Position numbers and translations under genes: made by a program. A stretch of 64,000 bases of DNA from Paragonimus skrjabini miyazakii (taxonomy: Eukaryota; Platyhelminthes; Trematoda; Plagiorchiida; Troglotrematidae): NCBI GenBank assembly GCA_014338405.1, contig JTDE01000256.1, forward strand, positions 91,850-155,849. Reading direction: 5' to 3'. Shown here in pieces: positions 39,565 to 53,330 of this stretch. Numbering within the stretch: the first letter of the stretch is position 1; every line of letters starts with the position of its first letter. A model generated the notes under the pieces. It made no database searches. It saw only the letters and a list, made by a program, of their open reading frames with translations, and was not told the origin of the DNA.

Positions 39565-39893
39565 ACACACTGAAAGCCAACTATATGCGATTGTGGTCTT
39601 AGTAATTCCATTTCGGGAGGCGATAGACCACAGCTTTGTTCTTGGTTGAGATCGCCTGTGATGCACGTCCATGCCACATCCAGAAATTCAACTTCCATCC
39701 ACGTTATCACAAGGTAACCCTGTTGACTATTGCACCAGTAACCACATGTTTGACACGACTTGATTATCGTGCACAAACTTTCGGTCACCATCGTTTGCGA
39801 ATTGTATTCAGGGTGCCCGATGGCCCCGAGAGGAGGTCCAATTGCTGCCAGGCTAATTCCAGTCGACGATCCGATTGTTAGGGCTCATCGGCC
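39565..39893 (-). mobile_element. SINE copy joined to a ~130 bp extra unit
   Basis: Positions 39565-39760 read on the minus strand as a diverged SINE: tail, hammerhead relic, then tRNA-like head. Beyond the head, 39760-39893 carries a unit with a GTGCCCGATGGCCCCGAGAG stretch that also lies next to the SINE head at 44708-44835. The shared junction suggests a longer composite family. Confidence 0.55.
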
Positions 39894-42529
39894 AGGTTGA
39901 AAACACAGAAATCATTAAACTGCTTAACAGTTGAATGATTGTTGATTAGAGGTCAGTTACTTGGTTGGAAAAACCGAAAAACCTCTCATATTTGCGAGAT
40001 TTCTTTCGGACGAACATTTCATAGGATCCCTGTTGATAAGAAGTACGAGACTCGAGAAAGAAATTGGGAGTCACTTAGTGCGGTGGCCTCGTAAGAAAGT
40101 GAATAAGCTGCAAAATCTTACCATAAGAACAATATGTCTCAAGTCTGATTGGTTATAACTGGTCCTTAACTCGTAATCACAGTGTTCGTGTGCCTTCACA
40201 GACTAGCCTGTCTGAGATAATTCACCCGAATTGCAGTAAAGTAACAAGCTCTGATTGAGTCGTTCTGGTATTCCTATTTGGCATGTATACTTCTATGTGA
40301 ACCGTCTGAGATATCGTGATTAGAGTGCAGCGCTTCTGCTAAAATCACACTGAGTAAGGTGACATACAAACTGGAAACCACAGAAAACAATATTCTTGAC
40401 TTGCGACCAGGAGATAAGGAACATTCAGATTTAAGCATAAAAAGGGTCGCCTGTTTGTCGGTAGTTTGAGTTGAACACATGCATTGATCCATCGAAGTTG
40501 TCACAGGAGACTTACCGTAAACACGACAACCAATTATGGACCAGTAAATAGCCGGTAACATATCAGCTACTAACAGCAGACAGACATTTTGTAACCAAGA
40601 GTCTTCACAATAAGCCTGATTGTGAGTGTCTGTACAGTTCAATTTGGGATCAAAGTAGGTTAAATGTTATCGGTTTGTTCAGTCAGTGTTTTCTGCCCTT
40701 CTGTTTTTAAATAATAAACAACATCGGGGCAGTCGAATTAACCGCTGGTTCCTTTTTCCTACTGATGGCATATTTATCCTGTTCTCCGGAGATATCTCGT
40801 TCTTCTTGTCCAGATAACTCACTGTCACTATGAGTTTGGTCCTACTTTGAGGGCAAACCGAGATACAAAGCCATTATGTCCTGTGCCAGTCAGACCAACT
40901 AGGCGAATTTATCTCCCATCCAATTCGTTATCAAGGCAATAGGTCCCATCACTATGACTGACTAACCATCAGTGTCTTGCACCGCTCTGTCCGTGTACTA
41001 GTGAAAGTCAGCTATCTAGTTAGCCTGATCACACATAATTGAAAACGAACTTGTTCGTCTCACTGTCTTTCAGTAACTTGCGAAAATGTGTGGAAGGAAG
41101 CAACCGATATTGCTGCCTCTACTGTATGTGCGAAGTCACAAAATCTATATACCCAAACCCTACGTTGTGTTGCCGGCCTAAAGGATATACCACTAAGTTT
41201 GTAGTTAATAGTTCACTCGTGAGTTATTTGTATCGTTTATCTCAGACTTACTGATGTCTTCAGATCGGTACGGATATCAAGAACATTTGTATGAACTACG
41301 AAGAAACTCTATCTGTCTTAAGAGTTTAGATGACATATTTTTTTAAGGTAAGGTGGTATTAACAGTATATGCTTGACGATCAAGTTCGTCGGAACACGGG
41401 ACTGGTTTCGTGTTTGTTGTCACTCATCTGGTGGACTTCGACCAAGCATTTTACTATGTCTGATAAATAACAACATTCAAAACACTTGTCGGGTAACTCC
41501 AGTGAATTCTGATCATTAAATGGACACAACGTCTACTACTTTACATTGTACACTACTCTAGCAAAGATCAAGTACGACGGAAAATGGTAGCTATAACCTG
41601 TTGATTTCTCAATGTACATTATTGGAATACAGACTTGCGTAGAAAAAAATAAACCCATGGTCTGCGACTAATCGTTAATGGAAGCACGGTAGTACATTAC
41701 ACTAATAGCCAACAATTACCTAACAACTAGTTATTCCTAATAAGCTAGTAGAAGAAATCAAGAGAACGAGCATTAAATAACAAAACGTCATCCCACAGAT
41801 GTACATAACATTCATTCGTCTAACACTGGATCACATTAAGTGGCCAATGAAATTCACCATTCAACGTGAACGTAACCCAGCACATGTTTGGATGTAAGTG
41901 CCACTTGGCCTACTCGATAACTCAGAGGAAAATGAGTAATAGTTTTAGAGTCAAACGGAAGCAGCCGATGAGAGTTAGTCCGTTCTAATTCTCCATGCTA
42001 CAGAATGCCATATTCAGAGAGTTTAATAGGGTCACATCTGGCTGCCGAACGAATGCTCTTGCACACAAATGGAGGACTGACAGAAGATTTTTTGAAGTGT
42101 CCATCTTCTCTAAAGGTGAGTAATGATGGCTCTCAATGAGGCTCACTAAAGATAACCACAGTCTCCGATTGGCATTTGCTTCAGCGAAGAAGTATTCAGA
42201 CTGGAAATGAGCGGTTAGGCTGGTGGAATCGATAACGACTCTGTCTGAAATGTTGACTGATAAGAAAGTCATTCCTCCTATCTTCTGAACACTTTTCATG
42301 TTCATCATCATCATCATCAAAGACAGCAATACATCAATGGTTCACATTGATGCTTAACTGCCACACAACCATGAAAAAGAAGAAAAACCCTGTTTAGGAA
42401 GAGAGGGAAAAAAAGGAGGGGGTAGGGGACCTAACCCCTAAAAATAGCTACGTCTACATTCAAACATACAACATCAAGGCGCCTACACCTTGCAAAGAAA
42501 CAACCAAGCTGTAAGTGAAAGTAAGGCGT

Positions 42530-42567
42530 CATTAGCAAGACAGCTTGTCATCAGCAAGACAGCTTCA
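42530..42567. repeat. Two-copy tandem repeat, about 19 bp
   Basis: GTCATTAGCAAGACAGCTT is followed directly by GTCATCAGCAAGACAGCTT; one base differs. Confidence 0.85.
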
Positions 42568-43256
42568 TGTTCTTCAAAGTCGGTAGGAAGTTATATCTCA
42601 TAGACATATCACTGAGAACATTTAAGACTTATTGATGAGAGGACGTTCATTCTGCGTAGTCCCGATACCCAGAAGTGGAAATGGAATGACGCTGACCATG
42701 ATAAGAGTTGCTTCACTGTGACGACGAATGACGGACGACCAGGTGGTTCAACGCCATCGTCAATATACTGATTATCCGGACAAATCAGCAGTGTCCAACT
42801 TGTGTTAACACCTTGGGTAGGATTCGCCGATGACCATCAAACCACACATGCGGGAGCGTAATGTCCACGCAAACCCGTCCCAATACACAGTCTCACATCT
42901 TACTAATTCGGATTTTCTTCGCAGAATACATGTATTAGATTGACCAACTTGTGATACGACGCTAAAGGCAGTACTGAATCTCTGAAACACATTGACACCA
43001 TAATTATCCAAAACTGACTTGTGACTCTGTGTTAGCATGGTCCAACCGACCATAACTTAATCTTCAGGAAGGTGTCTAAGCTTCACATTGAGATCATAAA
43101 GTGGAACGAAAAAACTGTATCCAACTATTGTCCACCGAATGATCCTCTGTTGAAATGGTTTTATATTGTTGTATTGCATTTTCCAGTGCATTTTGTAACA
43201 AGTGCGTGTAAAATGTAAATTTTAGTTACTGCCGTGTGTGTGTGCTTATATAGTAG

Positions 43257-43291
43257 CACTGCAAGTGGTGCAGCGCAAGACACTTGCGGTG
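43257..43291. repeat. Short hairpin
   Basis: CACTGCAAGTG (43257-43267) pairs with CACTTGCGGTG (43281-43291), with one G-U pair and a 13-base loop. It stands alone, with no terminator or RNA gene context. Confidence 0.6.
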
Positions 43292-44514
43292 ATGGTTTAA
43301 AGCGCAGGTGTCCTTTGGCTTCGGTCACTGTGACAGGCTAATCCGTTTCGGATGCCGCCAACCACGAGTAGCAATCAACCTGTAGTCATTATGAATAAGC
43401 ATTTTTTTCTGCCACTTTCAGGATCTCATCATACCAGTAAGTTTTGCGTGTATATTAGACATTCTTATGAGCATTATTTAACACCGAGTATGAAATGTTT
43501 ACTGATTGATCGGAGTATTTGGAAACGGTTAAACAACAGCTATATATTCGTAGTTGAAAAATGTGCGATAGCAAAACTATACCAACAAGGCCAAACCTTC
43601 CTTGTATAACTTAGAAATATGAGATAAAGTGAGCACACAACAGGTACTGCATCGCTCTTCAACAATAGGCTAATACTCATTTACGAAACTGTTAAGCCTT
43701 GTCAATTCATCAAGTGACAATTATGAGAGTTGTATTTATTCTAAATTGGTGTAGTTGTGAAACAACTTCAACTATCATCTTACAACGGATCCTGGTCAAA
43801 ACAGACTGTTAGAGATGATGAATCACGTAACTTTGTTGATCAGTGAAACCGTGGAAAATGCAATTTGAATGGTCCAGATGGCATTTTATTTTGCTGGCGT
43901 GCTAGAAGAAAGTTCACGTAATATTATGAAAGCCTCCTACGAACTTGATAAAGTTTATATATATTGACGGTTTAAACAGTCTACGAGAAGGCTAAATCGA
44001 AATTTCTTAAAAGAATATGGAACTCTTGAAAACATATTGCAGCGTTGACTAAACGTGCAACTAATAATCAGTGGATCCTGGTATTTGGGTAATGATACTC
44101 TTCACTGCACACCTTTATAAAGATTCAACCATAGATCAAACACAGAAGAGTGCTATAGTCAATTTAATTGTCGTATAGCCCTAAAGTGAAACATGCTAGG
44201 AATATTCATGACAGAAAACTATCATCTGTATCTCGAAACCGTAAATAGTGCTGGGCGAATACAATAGTAATGAGCTGGAGTCAACCGGAATTTGATTGAA
44301 TAAATTCACTGGCAGAATGCATTCCTGGTTCATCCACATTGTCCTATTTAAACGTTGGAGTTGGATAATCAAACAGAAGTTGCTGTGTAGACGTGGGCGC
44401 ATCTTTCCTCCCTTGTTCAGCACTATAATATAGCACTCTACACCCATTTGTGCGAAAACATAGTAACTTACAAAATGACGAGTACTTTTGAGCAGTAGGA
44501 AATTTTTTGTTTCC

Positions 44515-44707
44515 TCATAAATTGAACATCACCTACAATTGATCACAGCTGTCACTTTCCTATAGATCTTCCAGTCGGCTCTTTTTGAAAAGAAGCACTA
44601 GACTCGTCTTGGAGGTCGTCAGTAGTGCATATCCTTCCCACTGCCGGGACTAGAAATCCGGGCACGTTTTCATGAGGAAACCGTGTTGACCATTGCGCCA
44701 TTGACCT
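44515..44707 (-). mobile_element. SINE copy, left arm of a composite
   Basis: The minus strand reads head (44635-44707), hammerhead relic (44587-44625), then tail with GATCAATTGTAGGTGATGTT. Stem I (GCACTA/TAGTGC) and CTGACGA are intact, but stem II and GAAA are shortened by a deletion, so it should be inactive. Confidence 0.75.
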
Positions 44708-44835
44708 CATATTAAGCACGACCGAATTATCACATACGAACGCTAACCCACGTTCGCTTTTGAGTAATGATCAAGCTGCCCGATCACCTCAAGAGGAGAC
44801 AGTAACTGTCCCGATAACTGCAGTCGATGGCAAGG
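44708..44835. repeat. Extra unit between two inverted SINE arms
   Basis: This resembles 39760-39893. Both contain CGAATTATC- or GATTATCG-like, CAAGCTGCCCGAT- or AGGGTGCCCGAT-like, CAAGAGGAG- or GAGAGGAGG-like and CAGTCGA blocks in the same order. Its origin is unknown. Confidence 0.5.
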
Positions 44836-44837
44836 TT

Positions 44838-44966
44838 ACCTATTACTGACGGGCTCCAACAAGAGCGAAGCTCCAGTCTAGTGCTTCCTTTCAAAAGGGG
44901 CTGACTGGAAAGTCTATGGGAATGTGACATCTACCATTAATCTTCAGTGCTACTCAATTTATATGA
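44838..44966 (+). mobile_element. SINE body copy without tRNA head, right arm of a composite
   Basis: The arm starts inside the hammerhead (CTGACGGGCTC, core A9 changed to G) and continues with GAAGCTCCAGTCTAGTGC and the tail block GGCTGACTGGAAAGTCTATG. Core changes (CTGACGG, GAAG) predict loss of cleavage. It is inverted relative to 44515-44625. Confidence 0.7.
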
Positions 44967-45907
44967 AACAAAATATTTGTAATGTGAATACATACATTCA
45001 CGGCAAACCATTTTTGTTGCAATTAAAAGGATACTTGTGTTTTAGCTTAAGTTCCGACAACTTTGACACAGACTGATACGGATTTGATATGAGGGGTTAA
45101 AACGTAACAAATTTAGGTTAGAACAGGGTTTTATCACAAACTGCAGTAGTATGATGTAAAATAATATATGGTGAAACACGGTTCCCTATAGTTATAACGC
45201 TACTTAGCGTGATCACTGACCTTGAGTAGGAGCGCGATACAATTTAAAAGTTGATCTGTGTTCTGGTTTGAGTGGGCGTCGTCACCGGTTAACAGGGTTG
45301 AGGTAATAGTGAGTAGAACTCATACAGCGAAGTGTCCGAAGGCTCTACAACCTGTGATCATGTTCTGGGTTTTTCAGACGCCTAGAAGAATGCGAGACGC
45401 TGCGTTTAACAGATCCATTGATAAAGCTGCACTACACTTGAATGGATTAACAACCACTGTAGCCGTGGAACCCAGTAGATAATGGTGTGGTTCCCACTTG
45501 CAAAGTGTATTGCTAACGGCAAGAAGCAGTAACGTGTACACTATCAAGCGAGATTTAGAGTTAGTGATTTCACACGATCACAACCAGTCCATCGTAAGCT
45601 ACAAGGAATACTGCCGCTGAGAAACTATTGCAATGAATAACAACTTCGTTGGACTAAAGAACACCCCATGTAGACCGATCGGTGGGATTGTAGTCATTAT
45701 GGATCAAACGTAATGTATTCTGAATGCTTCAGATTGTCAGACTTATTACGGATATGATCTACACAAAGAACCTGCCACCTGTAGTGGATGACCGTGTGGT
45801 AGTGGTGGTGGCGATAGGATGACGGACTGGCGAGTGTATGTTTTCTCCAGGAAACTGAAATATGTGACTTTGAAATGGAACAAAGTACTTTTGTTCATTC
45901 GATCTCA

Positions 45908-45973
45908 TTTGTGAGTTATTGCAGCAATGAACTTGTCTGGTCGAAACCAGACGACCAGACCATATCTCACAAA
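45908..45973. repeat. Two-part inverted repeat
   Basis: The outer stem TTTGTGAG/CTCACAAA (45908-45915 with 45966-45973) encloses the inner stem GTCTGGTCG/CGACCAGAC (45935-45943 with 45952-45960, 8-base loop). Function unknown. Confidence 0.7.
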
Positions 45974-48900
45974 GAACCAAACAGTAGTTGATAAACAATC
46001 GAACTATAGTGAATACCCGGCCTTTATTGCGAACGAATTAAGAATCAGTGGAGATCATGTTCTACGACTGTACATTACAACTGTTGACTATCACTTTAGG
46101 GGGTAACGGAATCAGTCCAGTTGGCAAGCTTGAAATATTTTGAGTACGACAGAACTTAAAGTTTGATTGATTTCATGAATACCAAGTGCGTTAAAACCAT
46201 GAAACGAAATCGCTTTTTGAGTCTGTTTAATAACACCGAGATGTAAATGTTCCTTTGATTTTGGACGGATACTTTTGATCAGTCTTTTTGGCTGGTGTCA
46301 AGTTGGTCCATTTCATGGCAAAACCTAGAATTTGTCACCTATATACTTTTTCATGGAAACCAGGAACAATCTGCGTAATCTTTAAGAAAGTTCAACCAAA
46401 AAGAAGGTAACCTTCTGATAGTAGGACTGATTGTAACATTTATGAAATCAAGAGATAAATGAAGTTTGTGTGACTTAATTACCCATGTTACCTCACTGTC
46501 AAATACTTGTAAAACACCCTATTGAAAACGCAACGGGCCCTTGGGTACAAATGTCTCCAAACGAATGGGTGAAGGAACGGTGTTTGGCTTCGTATTTTCA
46601 AACGAACCTAATTTACTACCACGTTACCTACTGACTGTACATAAACAGATAGACTCACTATAGATGCAAAGGGTTTGACTACCGGTCAGCAACAATAAAG
46701 TATCATTTCTGTTTACATTTTCGATTAAGAAGGTTTGTTAGAAGTATGAAGAATTAAGACAAGTGATTTGTGTAAATGATCGATCGAAAATGTGAGTGGA
46801 ACTCACAGAATACGACTGTGTAGCACACGTTTATCGATTGTAAGCTAACAACAAGTGTCTGAAAATGGTTGTACTTTCCATTTACTTGTATATTACACTT
46901 TCGTGCAAATCGGATGTAGCGAAAGCGTTTACATTTACTTCATAAAGTACTTAATGATGTTCCATTGTTGTACACAAATCGTACATAAGTAATCTGCAGT
47001 TCATCTTAAAGATATGGCGTTTCGGACTTTCTCTAACAATCTGATAGCTTGGTTATGCCAAATCTGCGTTCAACAGTCGGCTGAGTCTGGCTGGATTCTT
47101 CAAAAGTCATAAACAGCTGGTTTTTAATCCCGACTGGTTCCCACGTAACACACCAAGTTATGCGCACGTTTGAAAGAGTACAACGAACTGATTCACCATA
47201 CAACCGCGTTCCTTTCCGATAACAAGGGTGATTTCAGTCTGCAGACAACCGGATAGAAATCACGATACCTTAACCATTTGAATACTTGTTTCATTGTGAC
47301 GCTGGGTTACGAAAGTCATGGTTATAGCTCGCACGCGGTATTTCTATCCATTATTCTGGGGTTGTTGCTTAGTTTTTCTCTCTCCTCTTCAGTGTCCTTG
47401 GAGCTCATACACTACACTATCACTAGACAGACTTTCGATCCAAGGTCAGAAATGATTACTTCATGAAAGCGAACGGTTTCTCCAGACGAACAACTATCAC
47501 AGGCATGTGCTTGCACCAATCTTCTCGGCAGTGTAAAAGAGCCAATAGTATATCAAGAAACTCTGTATGCTGCCGCTCGGAAAGCCGTACAAAATTCTGA
47601 AATCTAATTCCACCTGTCTCGGATAGGTTTTGCGCACAACAGTTCAAACACATAGGAAAAGCTGAGCAGATCACATATGTGAGCATTACAGTCATTGTTC
47701 AGCTGAATGTGACTGTACGATTATCACGGTCGAAGTGAAAAACGGTAGGTTCAGACGAATGAACCCAAATGGATTTTCGATGGTTCCGCTCAACTCAACT
47801 CTAACAAACTAATACTTACTCTCCCCATCTGGTTGGAACTAAGCAGGGAACGTTTGACACAGTCAATGGTCTGTCATCGTATCATACACCTTATTCTCAG
47901 TTGGATGGTCTTTAAGGTCCTGTAGGCAGTATACTAGAAAGGTCTGGCACAGTCGTGATGGGACGGTGAGAATAACCATGAGCCAAGATGGACAGCAACG
48001 ATAGGAGGCAAAACAAACCAACAAGAAAGTGAACTAGCTAGTCCGAGTGAACGAACGGGCTTGGTCGATCGTTGGATTAGTTAGTCAGTTGGGTACGGAG
48101 GTCGTTGGATGTTGAGTGGGTGGTGAGGATGTGGGACCGGAAAAAGACAGAAAACGAATGAAAACACGAGAGAAAAGACAACAGAGAGATACAGCAAGAG
48201 CGGGAGCGATGGGATACAAAACACCAAGCAAACCCGGTCGGGTAGGTAGTTTATGCTTACAGATAGTCAAGGTTTGTGTGCATGTTTAGAAGAGGAAAGG
48301 GTGTTGACACACGAATGCACACAGAGCTGCAAAAACTTTTATGACTTTTCATGGCATGGGCGACAGAGAAAACTTGTCAATACAAAGGACTGTATGACCC
48401 GAGACACACAAACACGCATGCATACGTGCTGGAGCAAGGGTGCAACTGGTACGGGTAGTAGGGTCGTAGCCACCATGACCACCACCACCACCGCCGCCAT
48501 ACCTTACAAAACATTTTATTGCCTCAGCCATTCTTTTCCGCTTACGCTTCCTATTCCAGTGCGCTGTCGGTTTGTCCAATCACCCAACCCCTCTATGGGG
48601 ACGTACACAAACCCACACCCACCACTTTCGCACACCCGGTCACAACATGCCCAAAAATCTAACCGAAATGCGAGAAGTCACATGGTTATATTGGCCGATA
48701 GGACAGAACGGGCGGAACGGACTAACAACAGACCAGAGACTTGTGTATTTTGTATGCATGCCCGGGAGCACAACGTGGACCTCATCAACATAACTGCATA
48801 ACTGTACTGTGTTTCGCGCCATTCCATTCTTTAGACGGTGTGGATTGGTGGCGAAATCCGGCTTATCAAACTAGTGCTATATTTCCGAAGGGAACGACGA

Positions 48901-51900
48901 CAGAAGAACGGAAAACCTTTCGCTGGGAATTTTCTGTTTTCCCTCTCCAAAATCATGAGAATGACTTACTTGTATAGCACAATACTGTAAGGGTACTTAG
49001 GTTGGAGAAAATCAGTAGGTCAATAGTAATCGATTACCGTCGAGTGTTTTCAGTGTGCTTCCATTCAAGTCTTATGAAGTCGGATAGTTACTTCCGAATT
49101 GTGGTATGTTTTGTACCACAAACCAACTGTTACCCAACGACTTTGATTGGACGCACTGGCCCAGTTTAAATGATAACTGTGACGTAGAAGTGTTGACAGA
49201 GGGAATAATTTTTATTCAAAACAGTCCAGAGAAGAAAACCAATACGGTTTAGGTATTTGGAACTAGCGCAGTTACCACTGACTGGACTGTTCAGAATTCT
49301 ACACATGTTTGTTCTGCTCAAGCATGTGTGTTACGCTACTGTCATAGCAATCTGCTAGATACGCAGCATTGAATTGTACATAACGGACCCGTCAACATTG
49401 TACTAACAGGGTGGTCTCGCGCCAGACGCAACAAACTGTGTACAGGGTGGCGTCGAATCTCGTAAACAGCCTACCGAACGATGTGAGAGATTTTCAGGCG
49501 TGTGCATGGGCGGCTACATATGCACAAAGGGGGGCCGCCTAATGAGGTGTATGTTACCATGTTGGTCACGGTGCTTTGCCAAACATTATAGGATTATTGT
49601 TATATGATGTTACTAAGTCGCATGTTCCAAATTGGTTCAACCAGCACAGGATGTGTGTACGAAAACGGCCCCCTATTTGTGTACGGTCAAATGAAGTGTT
49701 CTGTAACCGGCTCATGTGTGACCTACAGTTGATCTTAAACTGAAACTGTATTTCGGCAAACAGGCGGATATTGCACGTTTACTCAACGATAGGGCTTACT
49801 GATGTCGATGAAAGAGAGTTGTTCCTAATGAAATCACGTGCGACGAGTTAAATCGTCGTCATGTACAGAAGAAGAAACCTGCTGCTTATACCGTATTGAA
49901 AGTTGAACAGCGCCTCCTAAATGAAAATCCCATATCTAGGCAACAACGTTCACTAAACTGGAGAACTATAACCATGGATGACCTGGAATAATACGTTGTA
50001 TTAGCTGTGAGTTCGGACCTACAAATTTCTACTCGTAAGCTCAATCAATAACTATCCACGGGCAAGTCTAGTTGGTGAACATTTAGTTGTCTAGGATTTA
50101 ATCCATACCGATTTTTCGTATAGTGACTCTGAAGGAAGCTCATTAGCAGACGATTTTCTGGTCTTCTGAGTGGTTCTAAGCCGCTGTTTTCTAGCAATCA
50201 TCGTTGGTAGAATACTGTATCTTCAACGAGTGGGAAGTGTTCTATTATCATGGCGCGGTACGCAAACAAGTCAGACTTATCAGACGCGACAGAACCTACG
50301 TATACTAGTTGAATCACGTCAGAGCTTTAGTCTTAAGGCATCCTGTGAGATTTGGGATGTACGCATGTTACAATTATCGGAGAAGTAAGGATATGGCTTA
50401 AACTGTTGAGCACACCAACCAATTGTATATTGGAGTCATCACACCATCATGGTTATCCACTGCTGTCCAAGTTACAGAACTTATTGCGTATGCGTGCAAT
50501 GGTGCATAATAATCTCCAGTAATTTAACAGACCAGTAACTGAAACCATACTTGGGTTTGCGTCGTACGTAGAAATTATTTTACGGGTCTGCCATTCTAAT
50601 ATATTCCTTTAACACAGACAGCGATGCTTGGAAACACCGGTAATGTTGAATTCGCAACAAGCCAACACCAAGATATTCGCAAATACAGAATAAGCGGTTT
50701 TAAAACAGCACATTTATTGTCCATTATGACGAAAGAAAAATCGTTCACCTAGTCAGTTTACCAGGATACATTGAATGTTACAGATGAAAGTTGTTTAGAG
50801 AAAACCACTTTTGTGATTCATCACATTCAACCAGCGCCAACGTTGATTTGTGGAAAGTACGGTGATAAACCAATACAGATCTATCCAGGTGCTTCATGGT
50901 CTGGTCAGCCTGAGTTAGTTCTGCAATTATTGATCTACCACAACACCCAAATTTTCAACGTAATGTATGTATCATTTGGCATGGATATCTTCCAGTCTAA
51001 CTAACATTTTGCAAAGAATGTAAGTCGTCCACTCTAAGCCCTGCATAACTTGATTAGTCACTAGTTATTTCCCCATTTATATTTAGTTGAGTTTGTAGGG
51101 GTGACAAAAACTAATGGGAAGTATAACTTACACAGGAACTTGTTTAAGTTAGTACAAGTATAGATCTAGCACAATCAAGTCGGAACAACTATTTCACAAA
51201 GTCCACTTTTCAACAACTTGTAGAAATTAAGCATCGGTCCAGGACAAACTGTTGGACAGATATGGGCTTGTTACAGAAACTTCCACTGGAAAGTCATGTA
51301 CACATACTGTTTTGGTTGGATCAAGATGAAACGGTGGGCCTGTCAACTTCATTTGACAATGATGTCATCATGTTTATTTGAGCCTAGTAGGGCAACATGG
51401 AGAGCATAGAAAGATCTTTCATTAGACGGTCGTTTGCGCCGGTGCAGCTGCCCTCCGTACTTTCGCCTGGAAACCTATCACCCTAGTAAGGAGACCGTTT
51501 ATCGGAGCTGGAGCCACTCTGTAGATACAGGTGTGTAAAATATTCATGATCTACAGAATACTCAGAAACACAATATGTCGTCTGAATAAGAAATATACAC
51601 GAATGGCCAATCGCCAGTTTCTATCTACACAAGCGGAAATGCAAGCACAATAGTCATCTCGGAAGGTTCCTTCACACAGAGTTGCATATGTTCAAGAGAG
51701 CTCCCTTCTTGTTCCCCTGTGGATTGGCCGACGGTTCATAAACCTAGCTTTAATATCTGACAAGTGTAACGTGTTACTTCAGTCTGTCTCATAAGTAGTA
51801 CCACCTGATCTGATGTATACTTATACCGAACGTTATCCTAACCACTTTGCAACTAAATTGTTATTGATTTCAATAGTGCATAGTAGTTCATTTTTTGTTA

Positions 51901-53194
51901 TGAAAAGAAAACACAAAGGAAAGGCGAATCAATATGAACTACAGTATATCGGCTGCTGCACTGTTTGACATGAATAACATTTCAACATTTTGGAATAACT
52001 ACACTTATGCCCAAATTCGTGCCTACTAGATTCATATGTCATTATCGATTATTTCTAAACGACCTCTAACACCGAGTTTTAAGGAAACCATTAGGTTTGC
52101 TCAAGTTTTCCAGGGTTGCATCGAACTTTTCTAGTTGAAAGTAAAAAATAGAAAAACCACAGAGCTCATAGTTGACCAAAAAGTTGCTCAACTTAGAATA
52201 TGCAGCAGCTATTAATTGCCTTCAATGGTTACTGCTGAGTAGTCGGGTGTCTAGCATTTAACACACCATAAATATAAGAAAATATCTGTCGTATCTTAGA
52301 CGTATGTTTGCTTGCCTGCTACTTCTAACATAACAGTTGAAAGAACAACAATTTTGCTACTAGAATGCACTCATGGCCTGTTACCAACCAGATTTTGTCT
52401 TCTGAATGATTGAATTGTGAGTATTCAACATGACCTAATGTATTCAACTGTAAGCTGCTCATTGGGGATCTTATCAGGAGTCCGATATGCACGAAAAAAC
52501 TTCAGCAGAAAACACCCATAATTAAAATCCGTATGAAGCAGGATCACTGTTCACAGTGTTTATTAGTTGACGAGCGAATCCGCTTCAATCATTCTGATTC
52601 GTTTAATACATACTGGGGAATTTCGACTAGAATAACCAAAAACATGGCTGTAAAAACAAACTGAATAGTACATACACATGGTATATGTTTATAGTAAGAT
52701 ATATAGTCACAGTGTTCACACGAATACACTGTTTACTGGATGGTACTTAACAACTTCGATTGGTGCGAACAGAACAGTGGTCGACATGGTGGCCGCTGTT
52801 CAAGTGCTGGTTGTGAGCAAGGACGCACTGATGGTGAACTCTATCCTGGACAAACCTCAAGTCAAGGGCATCTTTTCAAAATGGATTGACTTAACTATTC
52901 ATCTGAATACGAAAGCTGTAGGCTAGTGAGAATGGTGTCCCGAGGGTTTCATTTAAGTTCATCTACTAATCAATAGCGCTCAACGATATTTTTCAGAACG
53001 TGAAACTCAGTTCGTAATTTCCATTTGACTGGGAAATGCCCAATGTACACAGTTTGTGAAAAATATCAAAGTAGTTACTATGTCTTCTCTCAAATGAACA
53101 GAACAATTTGAGATTTTCTTACAAACGCTTTTGATCCAGTACGTAAATGGGATTGGTCAATCGGACTTAATATAAGCTTAACAATACAATGTTC

Positions 53195-53330
53195 AGTATG
53201 GCCCACTAAAGGAGATGCGGCAAGGGATCTGAATTCAAGTCTAGGCAATCAGATACACCACTGACGAGTGATAAACGAATCGAAATGCGAGTTGTTAGAC
53301 AGAGTGAAAAGTTTGTGTAAATGGGAAAGC
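53195..53330 (+). mobile_element. Partial SINE copy with hammerhead-like core
   Basis: A tRNA-like head ends in a B-box-like ATTCAAGTCTAGG, followed by CTGACGAG (about 53262) and AATCGAAATGCGAGT. Core words survive but stems I and II do not pair. The tail is not recognisable. Confidence 0.45.

Noticed and set aside
41985..42329. Open frame of 114 codons on the minus strand starting with a Met run
   Set aside because: The start is an ATC trinucleotide repeat; nothing in the rest resembles a known family.
43980..44015. GGCTAAATCGAAATTT, similar to the second half of the PLE hammerhead
   Set aside because: No CTGATGA and no further alignment with the PLE tail.
48253..48801. Open frame of 182 codons on the plus strand
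   Set aside because: It runs through ACC and other simple repeats; the encoded Thr/His/Asn-rich string looks like low-complexity read-through, and other frames there are open too.
52678..52926. Open frame of 82 codons with a fairly protein-like second half
   Set aside because: Short, no recognised motif, no splice signals that make sense; not enough to call a gene.
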